DNA of 64,000 nucleotides from Calditrichota bacterium (GTDB lineage Bacteria; Calditrichota; Calditrichia; Calditrichales; Calditrichaceae), in assembly GCA_003854985.1 (NCBI GenBank), contig RQOG01000038.1:1-64000 (forward strand), in the 5' to 3' direction. The notes under the pieces are model-generated. The model was given only the letters and a program-made list of their open reading frames with translations. It ran no database searches and was not told where the DNA came from. A program made the translations under genes and the position numbers. This document shows, piece after piece, positions 17,493-26,663 of the stretch. How positions within the stretch are numbered: the first letter of the stretch is position 1; each line of letters begins with the position of its first letter.

Positions 17493-18272
17493 TTATTTAT
17501 AATTCCGCTCATCCGGCCCGTCATATTCAACGTCGGTCGGATGAATTTTCCGCATAGGTTTCTGCCGGGTATATTCTTCATGAACATGGGCTGCCAGACC
17601 GGGCATCCGGGCGATCATAAAAAAGCCGTTGGCCAGAGCCGGATCAATATCAAGCTCGCATAATAATGCGGCAATTGTGCCATCAACATTCAATGGCAGT
17701 TCTTTACCTGTTTTTTGTTTTAACACCTGAACGAAGGTTTCAGCCATTTTAAGAGATTCCCCGTTATAGCCTGTTTTTTTCGCGATCTGAAAAAGCTTCG
17801 CCGTACGCGGATCGCTGGTATGCACCCGATGCCCGAATCCCGACAGGCGCTTTTTTGCCGATTGATATTCGTTTATTATTATTTCCGCTGCTTTCTCATA
17901 AGATAGTTTATCGGATTTTACATAAGCTAATCCCTGTCTTAAAATCAACATGCATTCCTCAATGGCGCCGCCATGAAATTTGGAGATAGCTAAAATACCT
18001 GCGGCCATGGCCGCATTGAACGGCGCACCGGTAGAAGCAACCGTTATGGCGCTTAACGTGGAAGGAGGAGTAGTGCCATGATCTATGGATGATACTAAAA
18101 TGGCGTTTATCAGCTCGCCCGCATTTTTAGAAGGCAGCTCGCCTTTAAAAAGCAGATAAATCATATCGGCATAACTGACTTTTCCCATCAGTTCATCAAG
18201 TCTGTAACCCCTGACAGAAATTTTATTGGGTTCTATTTTGGTAATCGCAGATTTCCAGGTTAATTCGGACAT
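17493..18272 (-). CDS. Citryl-CoA lyase / citrate synthase-fold protein
   Basis: A 259-residue citrate synthase-fold protein, too short for citrate synthase (about 370-430) but the normal length of stand-alone citryl-CoA lyase (Ccl), which corresponds to the C-terminal domain of ATP-citrate lyase. Ccl splits citryl-CoA to acetyl-CoA and oxaloacetate. Motifs are 'SSIDHGTTPPSTLSAITVASTGA' (about 70-92), 'ISKFHGGAIEECM' (about 101-113), 'GFGHRVHTSDPRTAKL' (about 146-161) and 'PGLAAHVHEEYTRQKPMRKI' (about 224-243), which carry the catalytic His/Asp-type positions. The start follows AAGGAGG. It lies 17 nt after the TrmB regulator and across from the divergent citF-like gene, implying joint work on citrate or an analogue. 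Confidence 0.88.
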   Translation of the reverse strand: MSELTWKSAITKIEPNKISVRGYRLDELMGKVSYADMIYLLFKGELPSKNAGELINAILVSSIDHGTTPPSTLSAITVASTGAPFNAAMAAGILAISKFHGGAIEECMLILRQGLAYVKSDKLSYEKAAEIIINEYQSAKKRLSGFGHRVHTSDPRTAKLFQIAKKTGYNGESLKMAETFVQVLKQKTGKELPLNVDGTIAALLCELDIDPALANGFFMIARMPGLAAHVHEEYTRQKPMRKIHPTDVEYDGPDERNYK

Positions 18273-18289
18273 ATAGCCTCCTTACCAAT

Positions 18290-19057
18290 CTAAATTTTTG
18301 TATAAATGTCCATCGCTTCTTCTCCATATTTCAAAAGTACGCGAATGGTATAGATATCATGAATAATATAATCTTTGGCCAATAACACCAGTCCCTTATT
18401 CTCTGTCCAGACGGCATTGCTGTTTCCGTCTTCCGTGAAATGTCCGATAATCATCTTTTTATCATCAACAATTAAAACAATACGCCTGCCGCCTCTTTCA
18501 ATACGAATCTGATGTTCCCGGCCATGCCGGTATTCATTGCCGATGCCGAATTCCTTTTGCCCGAAATGAACAATTGCAATTTTGATTCCCCGGTTATGCG
18601 CCTGTTTCATGTTAACGGCCAGTTCATCCACCTCTTCATCCCAGACCGACAGATAGATATGTTTGGCCGATTCCACAATAAAATCCTGGATTTTTCGCAT
18701 AATCAAAGGTCTGCCCAAAAGATTCCAGATGTAGTTTCCGGTGAATTCTTTCCGGGCATAAAGCTGATCCATTTTAATCGACAGGTTTTCTATGGTTTCC
18801 AGATAATCGCCCTTGAGGCGTGACAAGATATCCCCTGGAGGCACCGGGACATATTTTCTTGGTTCCGAATCAATCGCCAGTACAAACTGCCGCTCAATGA
18901 GCTTATTAAGAATGGCATAAATTTTAGACGCGGGAACGCCCGAGGTTTTTGCCAGCTCATAACCAGTTACATTGGACTGCTGAAGCAACGCCAGATATAC
19001 CTGGGATTCATATTGGCTGAAACCAAGCTGCTGGAGGGACTGAATCATTTTTTTCAT
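18290..19057 (-). CDS. TrmB-family transcriptional regulator
   Basis: The first 75 residues form the TrmB winged helix ('LQQLGFSQYESQVYLALLQ', 'TGYELAKTSGVPASKIYAILNKLIERQFV'), followed by a short coiled coil ('YLETIENLSIKMDQLYAR'). A PLD-like C-terminal sensor domain begins near residue 110 ('IMRKIQDFIVESAKHIYLSVWDEEVDEL'). At 255 residues it is a full-length member. TrmB-type regulators are common in archaea and respond to sugars or other small metabolites. It is the first gene of the leftward operon and divergent from the CitF-like gene. A palindrome at 19089-19100 lies 32 nt from its start, so it probably controls both directions. The ligand is unknown and may be a tricarboxylate. Confidence 0.9.
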   Translation of the reverse strand: MKKMIQSLQQLGFSQYESQVYLALLQQSNVTGYELAKTSGVPASKIYAILNKLIERQFVLAIDSEPRKYVPVPPGDILSRLKGDYLETIENLSIKMDQLYARKEFTGNYIWNLLGRPLIMRKIQDFIVESAKHIYLSVWDEEVDELAVNMKQAHNRGIKIAIVHFGQKEFGIGNEYRHGREHQIRIERGGRRIVLIVDDKKMIIGHFTEDGNSNAVWTENKGLVLLAKDYIIHDIYTIRVLLKYGEEAMDIYTKI

Positions 19058-19088
19058 TGCATCTGCCCGAATGTTTTGTTTATATTAC

Positions 19089-19100
19089 CTACCCAGGTAG
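19089..19100. promoter_or_regulatory. Candidate TrmB operator in the divergent citF/trmB promoter region
   Basis: CTACC-CA-GGTAG is a 12-bp palindrome in the 103-bp gap between the regulator and the CitF-like gene. It is the only clear dyad there. A site in this position could repress both transcripts. That the TrmB protein binds it is inference. Confidence 0.45.
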
Positions 19101-19160
19101 TCAACAAATTAACAAACAGGAAAAGAAATCTCAAATTTTTTTAAACACCGGAGTATCAAA

Positions 19161-20711
19161 ATGTCTTTAATGAAAAATATACTTGGCAGGGAAATTCCCG
19201 TTAAAGTAAACGGCCGGCATGTTATCCCGTATATGGGAATAGGGCAGCATAAACCCGCAGGCCGAAAAACAGGACCTCCGATTCCCAGCGGCGCGGATTA
19301 TCAAAAATCAAAACTATTGAAGTCCCTGGAAGAGGCCCTGGATCGAATAAATCTTAAAAACGGTATGACCATTTCTTTTCATCATCACCTGCGGGACGGC
19401 GATTACCTGATAAACCGGGTGGTTGAATTACTGGCGAAAAAAGGGTTAAGGGATATCGTACTGGCGCCGTCCGCTCTTTTTCCGGTGCATGAAAAATTAG
19501 TGGATTATATTAAACAAGGCGTCATTTCGCATATCGAAGGTTCGATGAATGGCCCGATCGGGAAATTCTGCACCACAGGCCAGATGAACAAGGTTGCGGT
19601 GCTGCGATCTCACGGAGGAAGATACCGCGCTATTCAGGACGGCGATCTGCATATTGACGCCGCATTTATCGCTGCGCCTACGGCCGATCCACATGGAAAC
19701 GCAAATGGTGTAAATGGACCCTCGGCGTGCGGCCCATTGGGGTTTGCCCTGGCCGATTCTCTTTATGCCGATAAAGTTATTGTGGTTACGGACAATCTGG
19801 TTCCTTTTCCGGCATGGCCCTGGTCGATTGAAGGAGGCAATGTTGATTATGTTGTACCGGTGGAAAAATTAGGCGATCCTGAAAAAATTGTATCCGGTAC
19901 AACCAAAATTAACACCGATCCGGACCGATTGAAAATAGCGGAATTAGCCGCTCGCCTGGTGCGGGACGCCGGGTTAATTGACGAACCGGAATTTTCCTTT
20001 CAGGCCGGAGCGGGCGGTATGTCGCTGGCTTTTGTGCAATATATGGCTCAATACATGCGGGAGAAAAAAGTAATTGCCGATTTTGTACGCGGCGGCTCGA
20101 CTAAACTATTAACGGATATGCTCAAAGAGGGATTAACCAGATTCATTTTAGACGGGCAGTCCTTTGATTTGGCCGGGGTGGAATCGTTAAGAAATAACCG
20201 CAATCACATTGAAACCAACCCGTTTGTGTCGTATAATTACCACACAAAAGGATGTTTTGCGCCGAGAGTAAAAGCATCGGTATTGGGAGGCACGGAAATC
20301 GATCTGAATTTTAATGTTAATGTGAACACGCATTCCGACGGCTGGTTATTGCACGGTATCGGCGGTTTTCAGGATGCCGCGGATGCATATCTGACCATAA
20401 TCACGGCGCCATTGTACCGTAAAAATAATCCCATTATTGTAGACCGGGTACATACGGTTACCGCGCCGGGAGAAACCATAGACGCGGTGGTTACCGATTA
20501 TGGCATTGCCATTAATCCGCAAAGGCAGGATTTATCAGAGAGGTTAAAAAATTCCGATTTGCCTGTAATATCCATTGAAGAGTTGTATCAGAAAGCCGTA
20601 TCCGTTACCGGCAAACCCAATAAACCAAAAACCAAAGACAGAGTAGTGGCGGTTATCGAATGGCGCGACGGTACCGTAATCGATGCGGTGCGGGAATTAG
20701 AAATCAGTTGA
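19161..20711 (+). CDS. citF: Citrate lyase alpha subunit / citrate CoA-transferase (CitF-like)
   Basis: A 516-residue member of the citrate lyase alpha family, the CoA-transferase fold protein that normally moves citrate onto an acyl carrier. Family segments include 'TISFHHHLRDGDYLIN' (about 74-89), 'GSMNGPIGKF', 'LRSHGGRYRAIQDGDLHIDAAFIAAPTAD' (about 148-176) and 'FQAGAGGMSLAF' (about 277-288). The C-terminal 'EWRDGTVIDAV' is as in CitF. The ATG follows GGAG at good spacing. Canonical citrate lyase also needs CitE, the CitD carrier protein and CitC/CitX/CitG maturation; none of these is in the window. The divergent operon supplies a citryl-CoA lyase-like protein instead, suggesting a free-CoA version of the reaction. 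Confidence 0.9.
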   Translation: MSLMKNILGREIPVKVNGRHVIPYMGIGQHKPAGRKTGPPIPSGADYQKSKLLKSLEEALDRINLKNGMTISFHHHLRDGDYLINRVVELLAKKGLRDIVLAPSALFPVHEKLVDYIKQGVISHIEGSMNGPIGKFCTTGQMNKVAVLRSHGGRYRAIQDGDLHIDAAFIAAPTADPHGNANGVNGPSACGPLGFALADSLYADKVIVVTDNLVPFPAWPWSIEGGNVDYVVPVEKLGDPEKIVSGTTKINTDPDRLKIAELAARLVRDAGLIDEPEFSFQAGAGGMSLAFVQYMAQYMREKKVIADFVRGGSTKLLTDMLKEGLTRFILDGQSFDLAGVESLRNNRNHIETNPFVSYNYHTKGCFAPRVKASVLGGTEIDLNFNVNVNTHSDGWLLHGIGGFQDAADAYLTIITAPLYRKNNPIIVDRVHTVTAPGETIDAVVTDYGIAINPQRQDLSERLKNSDLPVISIEELYQKAVSVTGKPNKPKTKDRVVAVIEWRDGTVIDAVRELEIS

Positions 20712-20715
20712 GTTT

Positions 20716-21444
20716 ATGAAAGACTATAATAGTATTCCGCTTCAATTATACAAGGGATTCTTTACAAAGAACTCCACCGGTAATAATGCTTTTTCTTTCG
20801 ATAAGCGAAAAAACCAGAATATCTATGTGGCGCCTTTGATCCATGGCACGCTAATGGATCTTAAACCGGGCGATTATATTGCCTTTTCCGAAGTGGAAGA
20901 CGGTAAAGAGATTAACCGTTGCGGGCTAAAAAACTTTATCTGGATGGAATACCACAACCGCCATATTTTTATTTTTGATAATCATAATCATGCCTTTTTT
21001 TTCTGGATGTGGGGATATTTATCGGGTAATATTTATCCGAAAAGTAAGCTGCTGCATATTGATCAGCACAAGGACACACGCGAACCCGATGCCGATACTC
21101 CTTTTAAACTCGATCGGTTTATGGATTTGAAAACGGTCTGGCAGTATACCAATGAAGTTTTGAATGTAGGCAATTTTATCCCGCCGGCGGTTAAACTGGG
21201 TTTGTTCAGTGAAATTAAATTCATTATCGGAGAAAATGATTTTAAAATCCCTCTTCCGGGAATGGATGTTGTCGATCTGGATATGGATATTTTCGCCCCG
21301 GAGATGGATTACATTGATTACGATCTTAAGTTCAATTTTATAAAAAGTATGGTCAGGAAAGCAAAGTTCTTAACCATTTCCACCAGCCCTTATTTTATGG
21401 ATCAGAATAAAGCCATTGGTTTAATTAAACAACTCCTTTTTTAG
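20716..21444 (+). CDS. UPF0489-family protein
   Basis: A 242-residue protein of unknown function. The segment 'IFIFDNHNHAFFFWMWGY ... KSKLLHIDQHKDTREPD' (about 77-120), with clustered His/Asp residues, matches the UPF0489 (C5orf22-like) family, whose fold is thought to resemble arginase/deacetylase-type metal hydrolases. 'VVDLDMDIFAPEMDYIDYDLKF' (about 187-208) adds further Asp residues that could bind metal. It begins 4 nt after the citF-like stop codon, so it is probably co-transcribed with it. The family has no established activity that I can cite. Confidence 0.72.
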   Translation: MKDYNSIPLQLYKGFFTKNSTGNNAFSFDKRKNQNIYVAPLIHGTLMDLKPGDYIAFSEVEDGKEINRCGLKNFIWMEYHNRHIFIFDNHNHAFFFWMWGYLSGNIYPKSKLLHIDQHKDTREPDADTPFKLDRFMDLKTVWQYTNEVLNVGNFIPPAVKLGLFSEIKFIIGENDFKIPLPGMDVVDLDMDIFAPEMDYIDYDLKFNFIKSMVRKAKFLTISTSPYFMDQNKAIGLIKQLLF

Positions 21445-21616
21445 GATTAAATCGTCTTTTCCCGCTTGGCATAAGTCGGGTTGATTGGTCCGTTATCAAA
21501 GGCGTTATGATTCCGAAATCTTAAATGAGTTAATCAGGTTAATAAAAATGTGACTTATATTTTTTCCTGGTTTTGATAAGTATGGTAAATTATTCATATT
21601 TTAAAACGGATTTGAT

Positions 21617-22897
21617 ATGAGAAAAGAAAAGAACTATCAGGAAAAATTTGCAGACATAAAGGTGCAATCCTTTTTTACCCTTATGGATAAAGATGACAGG
21701 GATTTTGTTGAAAAACTTGCTCCCCAATTCAGGTTGACTTTCCAGGAAGTCAGACAGCTTGCCGAAGCCTGCCGGGATGTTCGCATGTGGAGAGAACAAC
21801 CGCTGCCCGATTGGTGGCGTATGGATATTGCGCATAAAAAGAGTATTCCGGCTAATAAAAATAGTTTTTTAAGCGCATTCAGACAACATCTAAATCAACT
21901 TAAAAGCGCGCTGAAATCGTATAAGAATATGCCCAAACCGGTTTTTCACCAAAAGGCTAAAATTTTATCAACCAATACCGATCGCATTGTGTTTGGGGAA
22001 TGCCCGGTCCAGTCGCCTAAAACCGTATGCTGTAATCTGAAAACCCTTGACGCGGTGGAAGGTTGTATATTCGGATGCAGTTATTGCACAATTCAAACGT
22101 TTTACAACGAGCAAATTCGCGTGGAAGCCAATCTGGAAGATAAACTTAAAAAGATCATCCTGGATCCAAAGAAAATTTATCACATCGGGACAGGGCAATC
22201 TTCGGATTCTCTGGCTTTTGGTAACCGCAACGGAATTCTTGATGCTTTGTGCGCTTTTGCGGCATCGCATTCCGCTAATGTATTGTTGGAATTCAAAACG
22301 AAATCTGATAATGTACATTACATTCTTGAAAATGATATTCCTAAAAACGTAGTTTGCAGCTGGTCGCTTAATCCGCAGATAATCATCGATTATGAAGAGC
22401 ATTTTACCGCTTCACTGGATAATCGTATAAAAGCAGCCCGGAGTGTCGCCGATAAAGGCGTAAAGGTGTCCTTTCATTTCCATCCGATTATTTATTATGA
22501 CACCTGGTATGAAGATTATACTTCAATTGCCCGAAGAATAATGGATGAATTTGATCCTCGGGAGATTCTTTTTATATCCTTTGGTTCGTTAACATTTATA
22601 AAACCGGCTCTGCAAAAAATCCGTCAACTTGGTTTTCCGACAAAAATTCATCAAATGGAATTTGTAAAGGACCCCCATGGCAAACTAACTTATCCTGATG
22701 ATATAAAAATAAGGAAATTCAGCGCCATGTATACAACATTTCAGCCCTGGCATGATCGGGTTTTTTTCTATTTGTGTATGGAAAAATCTTCTATCTGGGA
22801 GAATTCTCTGGGTTATGTTTATCCTGATAATTCCTTGCTGGAAAAAGCACTTTTCGATAGCGCACAGAAAAAGATCAGAGAAGATTCCGGGCGTTAG
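21617..22897 (+). CDS. Spore photoproduct lyase-like radical SAM protein
   Basis: A 426-residue radical SAM protein. The cluster motif is GCIFGCSYC (near 152-160), a CX3CX2C pattern followed by 'TIQTFYN', as in the SPL (spore photoproduct lyase) family. Downstream are 'YHIGTGQSSDSLAFG' (SAM-binding GTGE-like region, near 190-205) and 'LLEFKTKSDNVHYIL'. An N-terminal domain of about 140 residues with 'RDFVEKLAPQFRLTFQEVRQLAEAC' precedes the radical SAM core. True SPL repairs spore thymine dimers; this organism is unlikely to be a sporeformer, so the substrate may be another DNA lesion or something different. It is transcribed alone. Confidence 0.83.
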   Translation: MRKEKNYQEKFADIKVQSFFTLMDKDDRDFVEKLAPQFRLTFQEVRQLAEACRDVRMWREQPLPDWWRMDIAHKKSIPANKNSFLSAFRQHLNQLKSALKSYKNMPKPVFHQKAKILSTNTDRIVFGECPVQSPKTVCCNLKTLDAVEGCIFGCSYCTIQTFYNEQIRVEANLEDKLKKIILDPKKIYHIGTGQSSDSLAFGNRNGILDALCAFAASHSANVLLEFKTKSDNVHYILENDIPKNVVCSWSLNPQIIIDYEEHFTASLDNRIKAARSVADKGVKVSFHFHPIIYYDTWYEDYTSIARRIMDEFDPREILFISFGSLTFIKPALQKIRQLGFPTKIHQMEFVKDPHGKLTYPDDIKIRKFSAMYTTFQPWHDRVFFYLCMEKSSIWENSLGYVYPDNSLLEKALFDSAQKKIREDSGR

Positions 22898-23047
22898 CGA
22901 CGTAATAATCAATTAAAACGACGTTTTATTCCTTGAATTGTCTGTTTAGTAAAAAGCTTAAAATTACTCTCGATAATCTTGATTTTATTTTGTAAATTTA
23001 TCTCTCATTAATTTTTGAACTAATAAATTTACACGAAAGGATTTTTT

Positions 23048-24937
23048 ATGAAATCGATCTTCAAATTGTCTATGCTTTTTTTATTTATTTTATTAGCCTG
23101 CCAGCAGCCGGCAGAAGAAAAACAGGAGGCGCAGAAATCACGGGCGGATATTGAGGATAAATATAAATGGGACCTTACACCGCTCTACGAAAGTACTGAG
23201 GCATGGAAAAACGCAAAGGAGCAATTTGCTTTATCCATAAAAGGTTTTGAAAAATACAGGGGTAAATTAAACAACTCGGCCCGGATACTGGTTAAATGTC
23301 TTGATGAATTAACGGAGACCTCAAAAGAGTTTGCCCGGCTGTATTCCTACGCCTCGCGCCTTTCCGATATTGATAAACGCGAATCGGGTCCGCTGGCTAT
23401 GGAGCAGGAAATGAGTCAGTTGGGAACGGAATTCAATAAAGCGGCTTCATTTATTGATCCGGAAATTCTTTCGATAAGCGTTGATCGAATAAATGCCTTC
23501 ATGAAGCAAAATAAAGGACTGCAAAATTACGCTCAATACATCGACAATATTCAAAGGATAAAAACACACACACGTAATGCCGAAGAAGAAAAACTGATCG
23601 CCGAAGCCGGGTTAATGACGGGTTCACCATACGATGTTTACAGCATCTTCGATAATGCCGAAATGCCAAGGGCAAAAGTAGAGTTAAACGACGGCTCCGA
23701 GGTTATACTGGATGCGGCAGGATATACCGGCACCAGAGCTTCATCCAACAGAAATGACAGACAGCGTGTATTTGAGGCTTTTTTCGGAAAGCTTAAGGAA
23801 TTTGAGGGCACTCTGGGTTCCAATCTATATGCCCAGGTAAAAGGCGATATGTTTTATAAAAATGTACGTAAATACGATTCCTGTATGGAGAGCGCATTAA
23901 ATGTCAACAATATTCCGACTTCCGTATATACATCCCTGATAAAAAGCACCCATGAAAACTTATCGACCTTACACCGCTATCTGGAGTTAAGAAAAAAAAT
24001 GCTTGGACTGGATGAACTCTGTTATTACGATATGTATCCGCCCCTTGTGCCCAGGATTGATCTTAACTATTCCGTAGAGGAAGCGCAAAATGTAATAAAA
24101 GAAGCGCTTAAGCCGCTTGGCGAAGAATATGTTCAAACCCTGGATAAGGCTTTTAATAACCGATGGATCGATATGTTTCCCACACCCGGTAAACGTTCGG
24201 GCGCCTATTCAACCGGTTCGGAATATGACGTTCATCCCTATATTTTAATGAACTATAACGGGCAGTATGATGATGTCAGCACACTGGCGCATGAACTTGG
24301 CCATACCATGCACAGTTATTTTTCAAATAAAATGCAGCATTTTGTTAATTCCAGATATCCGATTTTTTTAGCCGAAGTTGCATCCACAACAAATGAGAAT
24401 TTGCTGATTGCTCATGTATTAGACAAGATAAACGATCCCAATAAGCGGCTGGCTATTTTAGGCAGTCAGTTGGAAAGTTTCCGCACTACTTTATTCCGCC
24501 AGACTATGTTTGCGGAATTCGAATTAATCATTCATCAAAAAGCAGAAAAAGGAGAAAGCCTGACCGGTGACAGGCTTACTCAAATATATCTGGAACTGCT
24601 AAAGCAGTACTATGGTCATGACAAAGGAATTACCATAATTGATGATCTTTATGGCATAGAATGGGCGTACATTCCACATTTCTATTATACTTTTTATGTT
24701 TTCCAATATGCCACATCCTATTGTGCCTCCACGGCTCTGGCGCAAAAAATGCTTAGCGGGGAAGAAGGCATGGTTGATCGATATATCAACGATTTTCTCA
24801 GCGCCGGCAGTTCGGATTATGCCATTCCTATCCTGAAAAAAGTAGGCATCGATATGACCACCACCGAACCTTTTGAAATGGCTATGAAAAAAATGAATGA
24901 CATTATGGATGAAATCGAAACGCTGATTGAAAAGTAA
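23048..24937 (+). CDS. pepF: Oligoendopeptidase F, lipoprotein form
   Basis: A 629-residue M3-family zinc oligopeptidase. The zinc motif HELGH lies in 'TLAHELGHTMHSYFSN' (about 416-431), with the third ligand Glu in the following 'FLAEVASTTNE' helix. The family ending 'YLNDFLSAGSSDYAIPILKKVGID' is present. The N-terminus is unusual: 'MKSIFKLSMLFLFILLACQQ' is a lipoprotein signal with an LLAC lipobox (Cys at 19), whereas most PepF proteins are cytoplasmic. It would therefore act on peptides outside the inner membrane. The ATG follows AAAGGA. It is transcribed alone and ends in a strong terminator. Confidence 0.93.
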   Translation: MKSIFKLSMLFLFILLACQQPAEEKQEAQKSRADIEDKYKWDLTPLYESTEAWKNAKEQFALSIKGFEKYRGKLNNSARILVKCLDELTETSKEFARLYSYASRLSDIDKRESGPLAMEQEMSQLGTEFNKAASFIDPEILSISVDRINAFMKQNKGLQNYAQYIDNIQRIKTHTRNAEEEKLIAEAGLMTGSPYDVYSIFDNAEMPRAKVELNDGSEVILDAAGYTGTRASSNRNDRQRVFEAFFGKLKEFEGTLGSNLYAQVKGDMFYKNVRKYDSCMESALNVNNIPTSVYTSLIKSTHENLSTLHRYLELRKKMLGLDELCYYDMYPPLVPRIDLNYSVEEAQNVIKEALKPLGEEYVQTLDKAFNNRWIDMFPTPGKRSGAYSTGSEYDVHPYILMNYNGQYDDVSTLAHELGHTMHSYFSNKMQHFVNSRYPIFLAEVASTTNENLLIAHVLDKINDPNKRLAILGSQLESFRTTLFRQTMFAEFELIIHQKAEKGESLTGDRLTQIYLELLKQYYGHDKGITIIDDLYGIEWAYIPHFYYTFYVFQYATSYCASTALAQKMLSGEEGMVDRYINDFLSAGSSDYAIPILKKVGIDMTTTEPFEMAMKKMNDIMDEIETLIEK

Positions 24938-24946
24938 TGTTGAGAT

Positions 24947-24976
24947 AAAGGGGCTCCTGACGGAGCCCTTTTTTAT
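24947..24976 (+). terminator. Intrinsic terminator after pepF
   Basis: GGGCTCC (24951-24957) pairs with GGAGCCC (24962-24968) around a TGAC loop, with A/T pairs extending the stem, and is followed by TTTTTT. It overlaps the 3' end of the convergent small Cys protein gene. Confidence 0.9.
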
Positions 24977-25254
24977 TTCGATACTTCCTGCTGTTTAACC
25001 TGCTGAATGATTTCAAGAATAGTCTGAATTTTAGGAACAGGCGGAGCCTCAATATAACCGATTTCATCACTCTTAAAATTTGCAGAGAGAAATTCATCAA
25101 CCGGAATGCGGTAATACCAGCAATTCCTTAAAGAAGCGCAGGGCAGTGATCCTCTTTCCGAACGGCAATAGGAGAAAGGCAGATGATGGCCTAATTTTCG
25201 GCAATAAATTTGCTCCGTATCATATTTACTTATATCGGACATAATTCTTACCAT
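24973..25254 (-). CDS. Small conserved-looking Cys/His protein downstream of trpB2
   Basis: A 93-residue hypothetical protein. The first half is rich in spaced Cys and His: '[15 protein letters not shown]', '[15 protein letters not shown]'. Four Cys in a CX12C...CX6C arrangement suggest a small metal- or cluster-binding knuckle. The second half ends in a helix '[15 protein letters not shown]'. The start at 25254 overlaps the trpB2 stop codon; a second in-frame ATG at 25242 is possible. Either way the gene is translationally coupled to trpB2 and is the third member of the trpR-trpB2 operon. No function is known to me; a role linked to tryptophan metabolism is inferred from position only. Confidence 0.72.
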   Translation of the reverse strand: MVRIMSDISKYDTEQIYCRKLGHHLPFSYCRSERGSLPCASLRNCWYYRIPVDEFLSANFKSDEIGYIEAPPVPKIQTILEIIQQVKQQEVSK

Positions 25255-26636
25255 TTTCCTGTTTTTTGTGTGGACGGTTTTGGCAATCCGGCTATAGCCG
25301 CCAGGGATTTTGCCATTTCCTCTTCCGGTAAGTGATAATCCTGTAACTGACCGGCAAAGAATTTTTCATAACCAGCCAGATCCATTAATCCGTGTCCACT
25401 AAGATTGAAAAGAATTACTTTTTCTTTTCCTTCTTCTTTTGCTTTATTCGCTTCACGAATAACGGAAGCAACTGCATGACTGGTTTCCGGAGCAATGATG
25501 ATTCCTTCCGTGCGGGCAAACAATATGGCCGACTCATAACACTCGACTTGCGGAATCGCCTGCGGTGATAATAATCCTTCCACAATGGCCTGGCTGACCA
25601 GCGGGGCCATACCATGGTAGCGTAAACCGCCGGCATGAATAGGAGGCGGAATAAAATCATGACCCAAAGAATGCATTGGTAAAAGAGGGGTCATTTTAGC
25701 CGTATCGCCATGATCATAGGCAAAGGGCGCACGGGTCATTGTCGGACACGAAGTCGGCTCAACCGGTATAATGTCAATATTGGCTCCATGGATTTTATCG
25801 GCCACAAACGGGAAAGCCAGACCGGCAAAATTACTTCCGCCGCCGGCGCAGCCAATAACCACATCCACTTTATTCTCGCCTATTTTTGCCAGTTGTTTTT
25901 TTGCTTCCAGGCCAATAATCGTCTGATGAAGCATCACATGGTTAAGCACACTGCCCAGCGAATAGCGGGTTTGACCTGTAGGATCTGTAACGGCGGCTTC
26001 AACCGCCTCGCTGATGGCAATACCAAGGCTGCCCGGCGTGTCGGGCATTTTTTCCAATATCGCTCTTCCGGCCTGCGTTTCCGAACTTGGGGAAGCGATA
26101 CATTTTCCACCCCACGTCTGCCTCATAACTTTACGGAATGGTTTTTGATCAAAACTGATACGCACCATAAAAATTTTACATTCCAGGCCAAGTAACGCGC
26201 AGGAAAATGCAAGCGCGCTGCCCCATTGTCCTGCGCCTGTTTCAGTGGTCAGTTTTTTAATGCCAAATTGTTTATTATACCAGGCCTGCGGAACCGCTGT
26301 ATTGGGTTTATGGCTTCCGGCCGGTGACAGGCTTTCATTTTTATAATAAATTTTTGCCGGCGTTCCCAGCGCTTTTTCCAGATATACAGCCCGATGCAGA
26401 GGAGATGGTCTCCAGCGGTAAAGGATTTCCAAAACCTCTTCCGGAATATCTATCCATCTTTCCTGGCTGACTTCCTGCTCGATAAGATTCATCGGGAATA
26501 CAGGGCTCAGCATATCGGGTGAAATGGGATTACCATCCGGACCCAAAGGCGGCTGCAAAGGAGTAGGCAGATCCGCGGCAAGGTTATACCATTGCCGTGG
26601 AATTTCATCTTCGTTTAAAACAATACGTACAGGCAT
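25248..26636 (-). CDS. trpB2: Tryptophan synthase beta chain-like protein, TrpB2 type
   Basis: A 462-residue PLP enzyme of the TrpB2 subgroup, about 50 residues longer than TrpB1. The PLP Lys lies in '[12 protein letters not shown]' (about 109), with '[28 protein letters not shown]' (about 131-158) and the phosphate-cradling '[11 protein letters not shown]' (about 262-272). TrpB2 makes tryptophan from indole and serine (or phosphoserine) and often acts without TrpA, as indole salvage. No trpA is adjacent here. It lies 27 nt downstream of a trpR gene and upstream of a coupled small Cys protein, so tryptophan-dependent repression is likely. Confidence 0.95.
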   Translation of the reverse strand: MPVRIVLNEDEIPRQWYNLAADLPTPLQPPLGPDGNPISPDMLSPVFPMNLIEQEVSQERWIDIPEEVLEILYRWRPSPLHRAVYLEKALGTPAKIYYKNESLSPAGSHKPNTAVPQAWYNKQFGIKKLTTETGAGQWGSALAFSCALLGLECKIFMVRISFDQKPFRKVMRQTWGGKCIASPSSETQAGRAILEKMPDTPGSLGIAISEAVEAAVTDPTGQTRYSLGSVLNHVMLHQTIIGLEAKKQLAKIGENKVDVVIGCAGGGSNFAGLAFPFVADKIHGANIDIIPVEPTSCPTMTRAPFAYDHGDTAKMTPLLPMHSLGHDFIPPPIHAGGLRYHGMAPLVSQAIVEGLLSPQAIPQVECYESAILFARTEGIIIAPETSHAVASVIREANKAKEEGKEKVILFNLSGHGLMDLAGYEKFFAGQLQDYHLPEEEMAKSLAAIAGLPKPSTQKTGKW

Positions 26637-26663
26637 ATGTCCTCCGTAACATAGTAGTAAATT

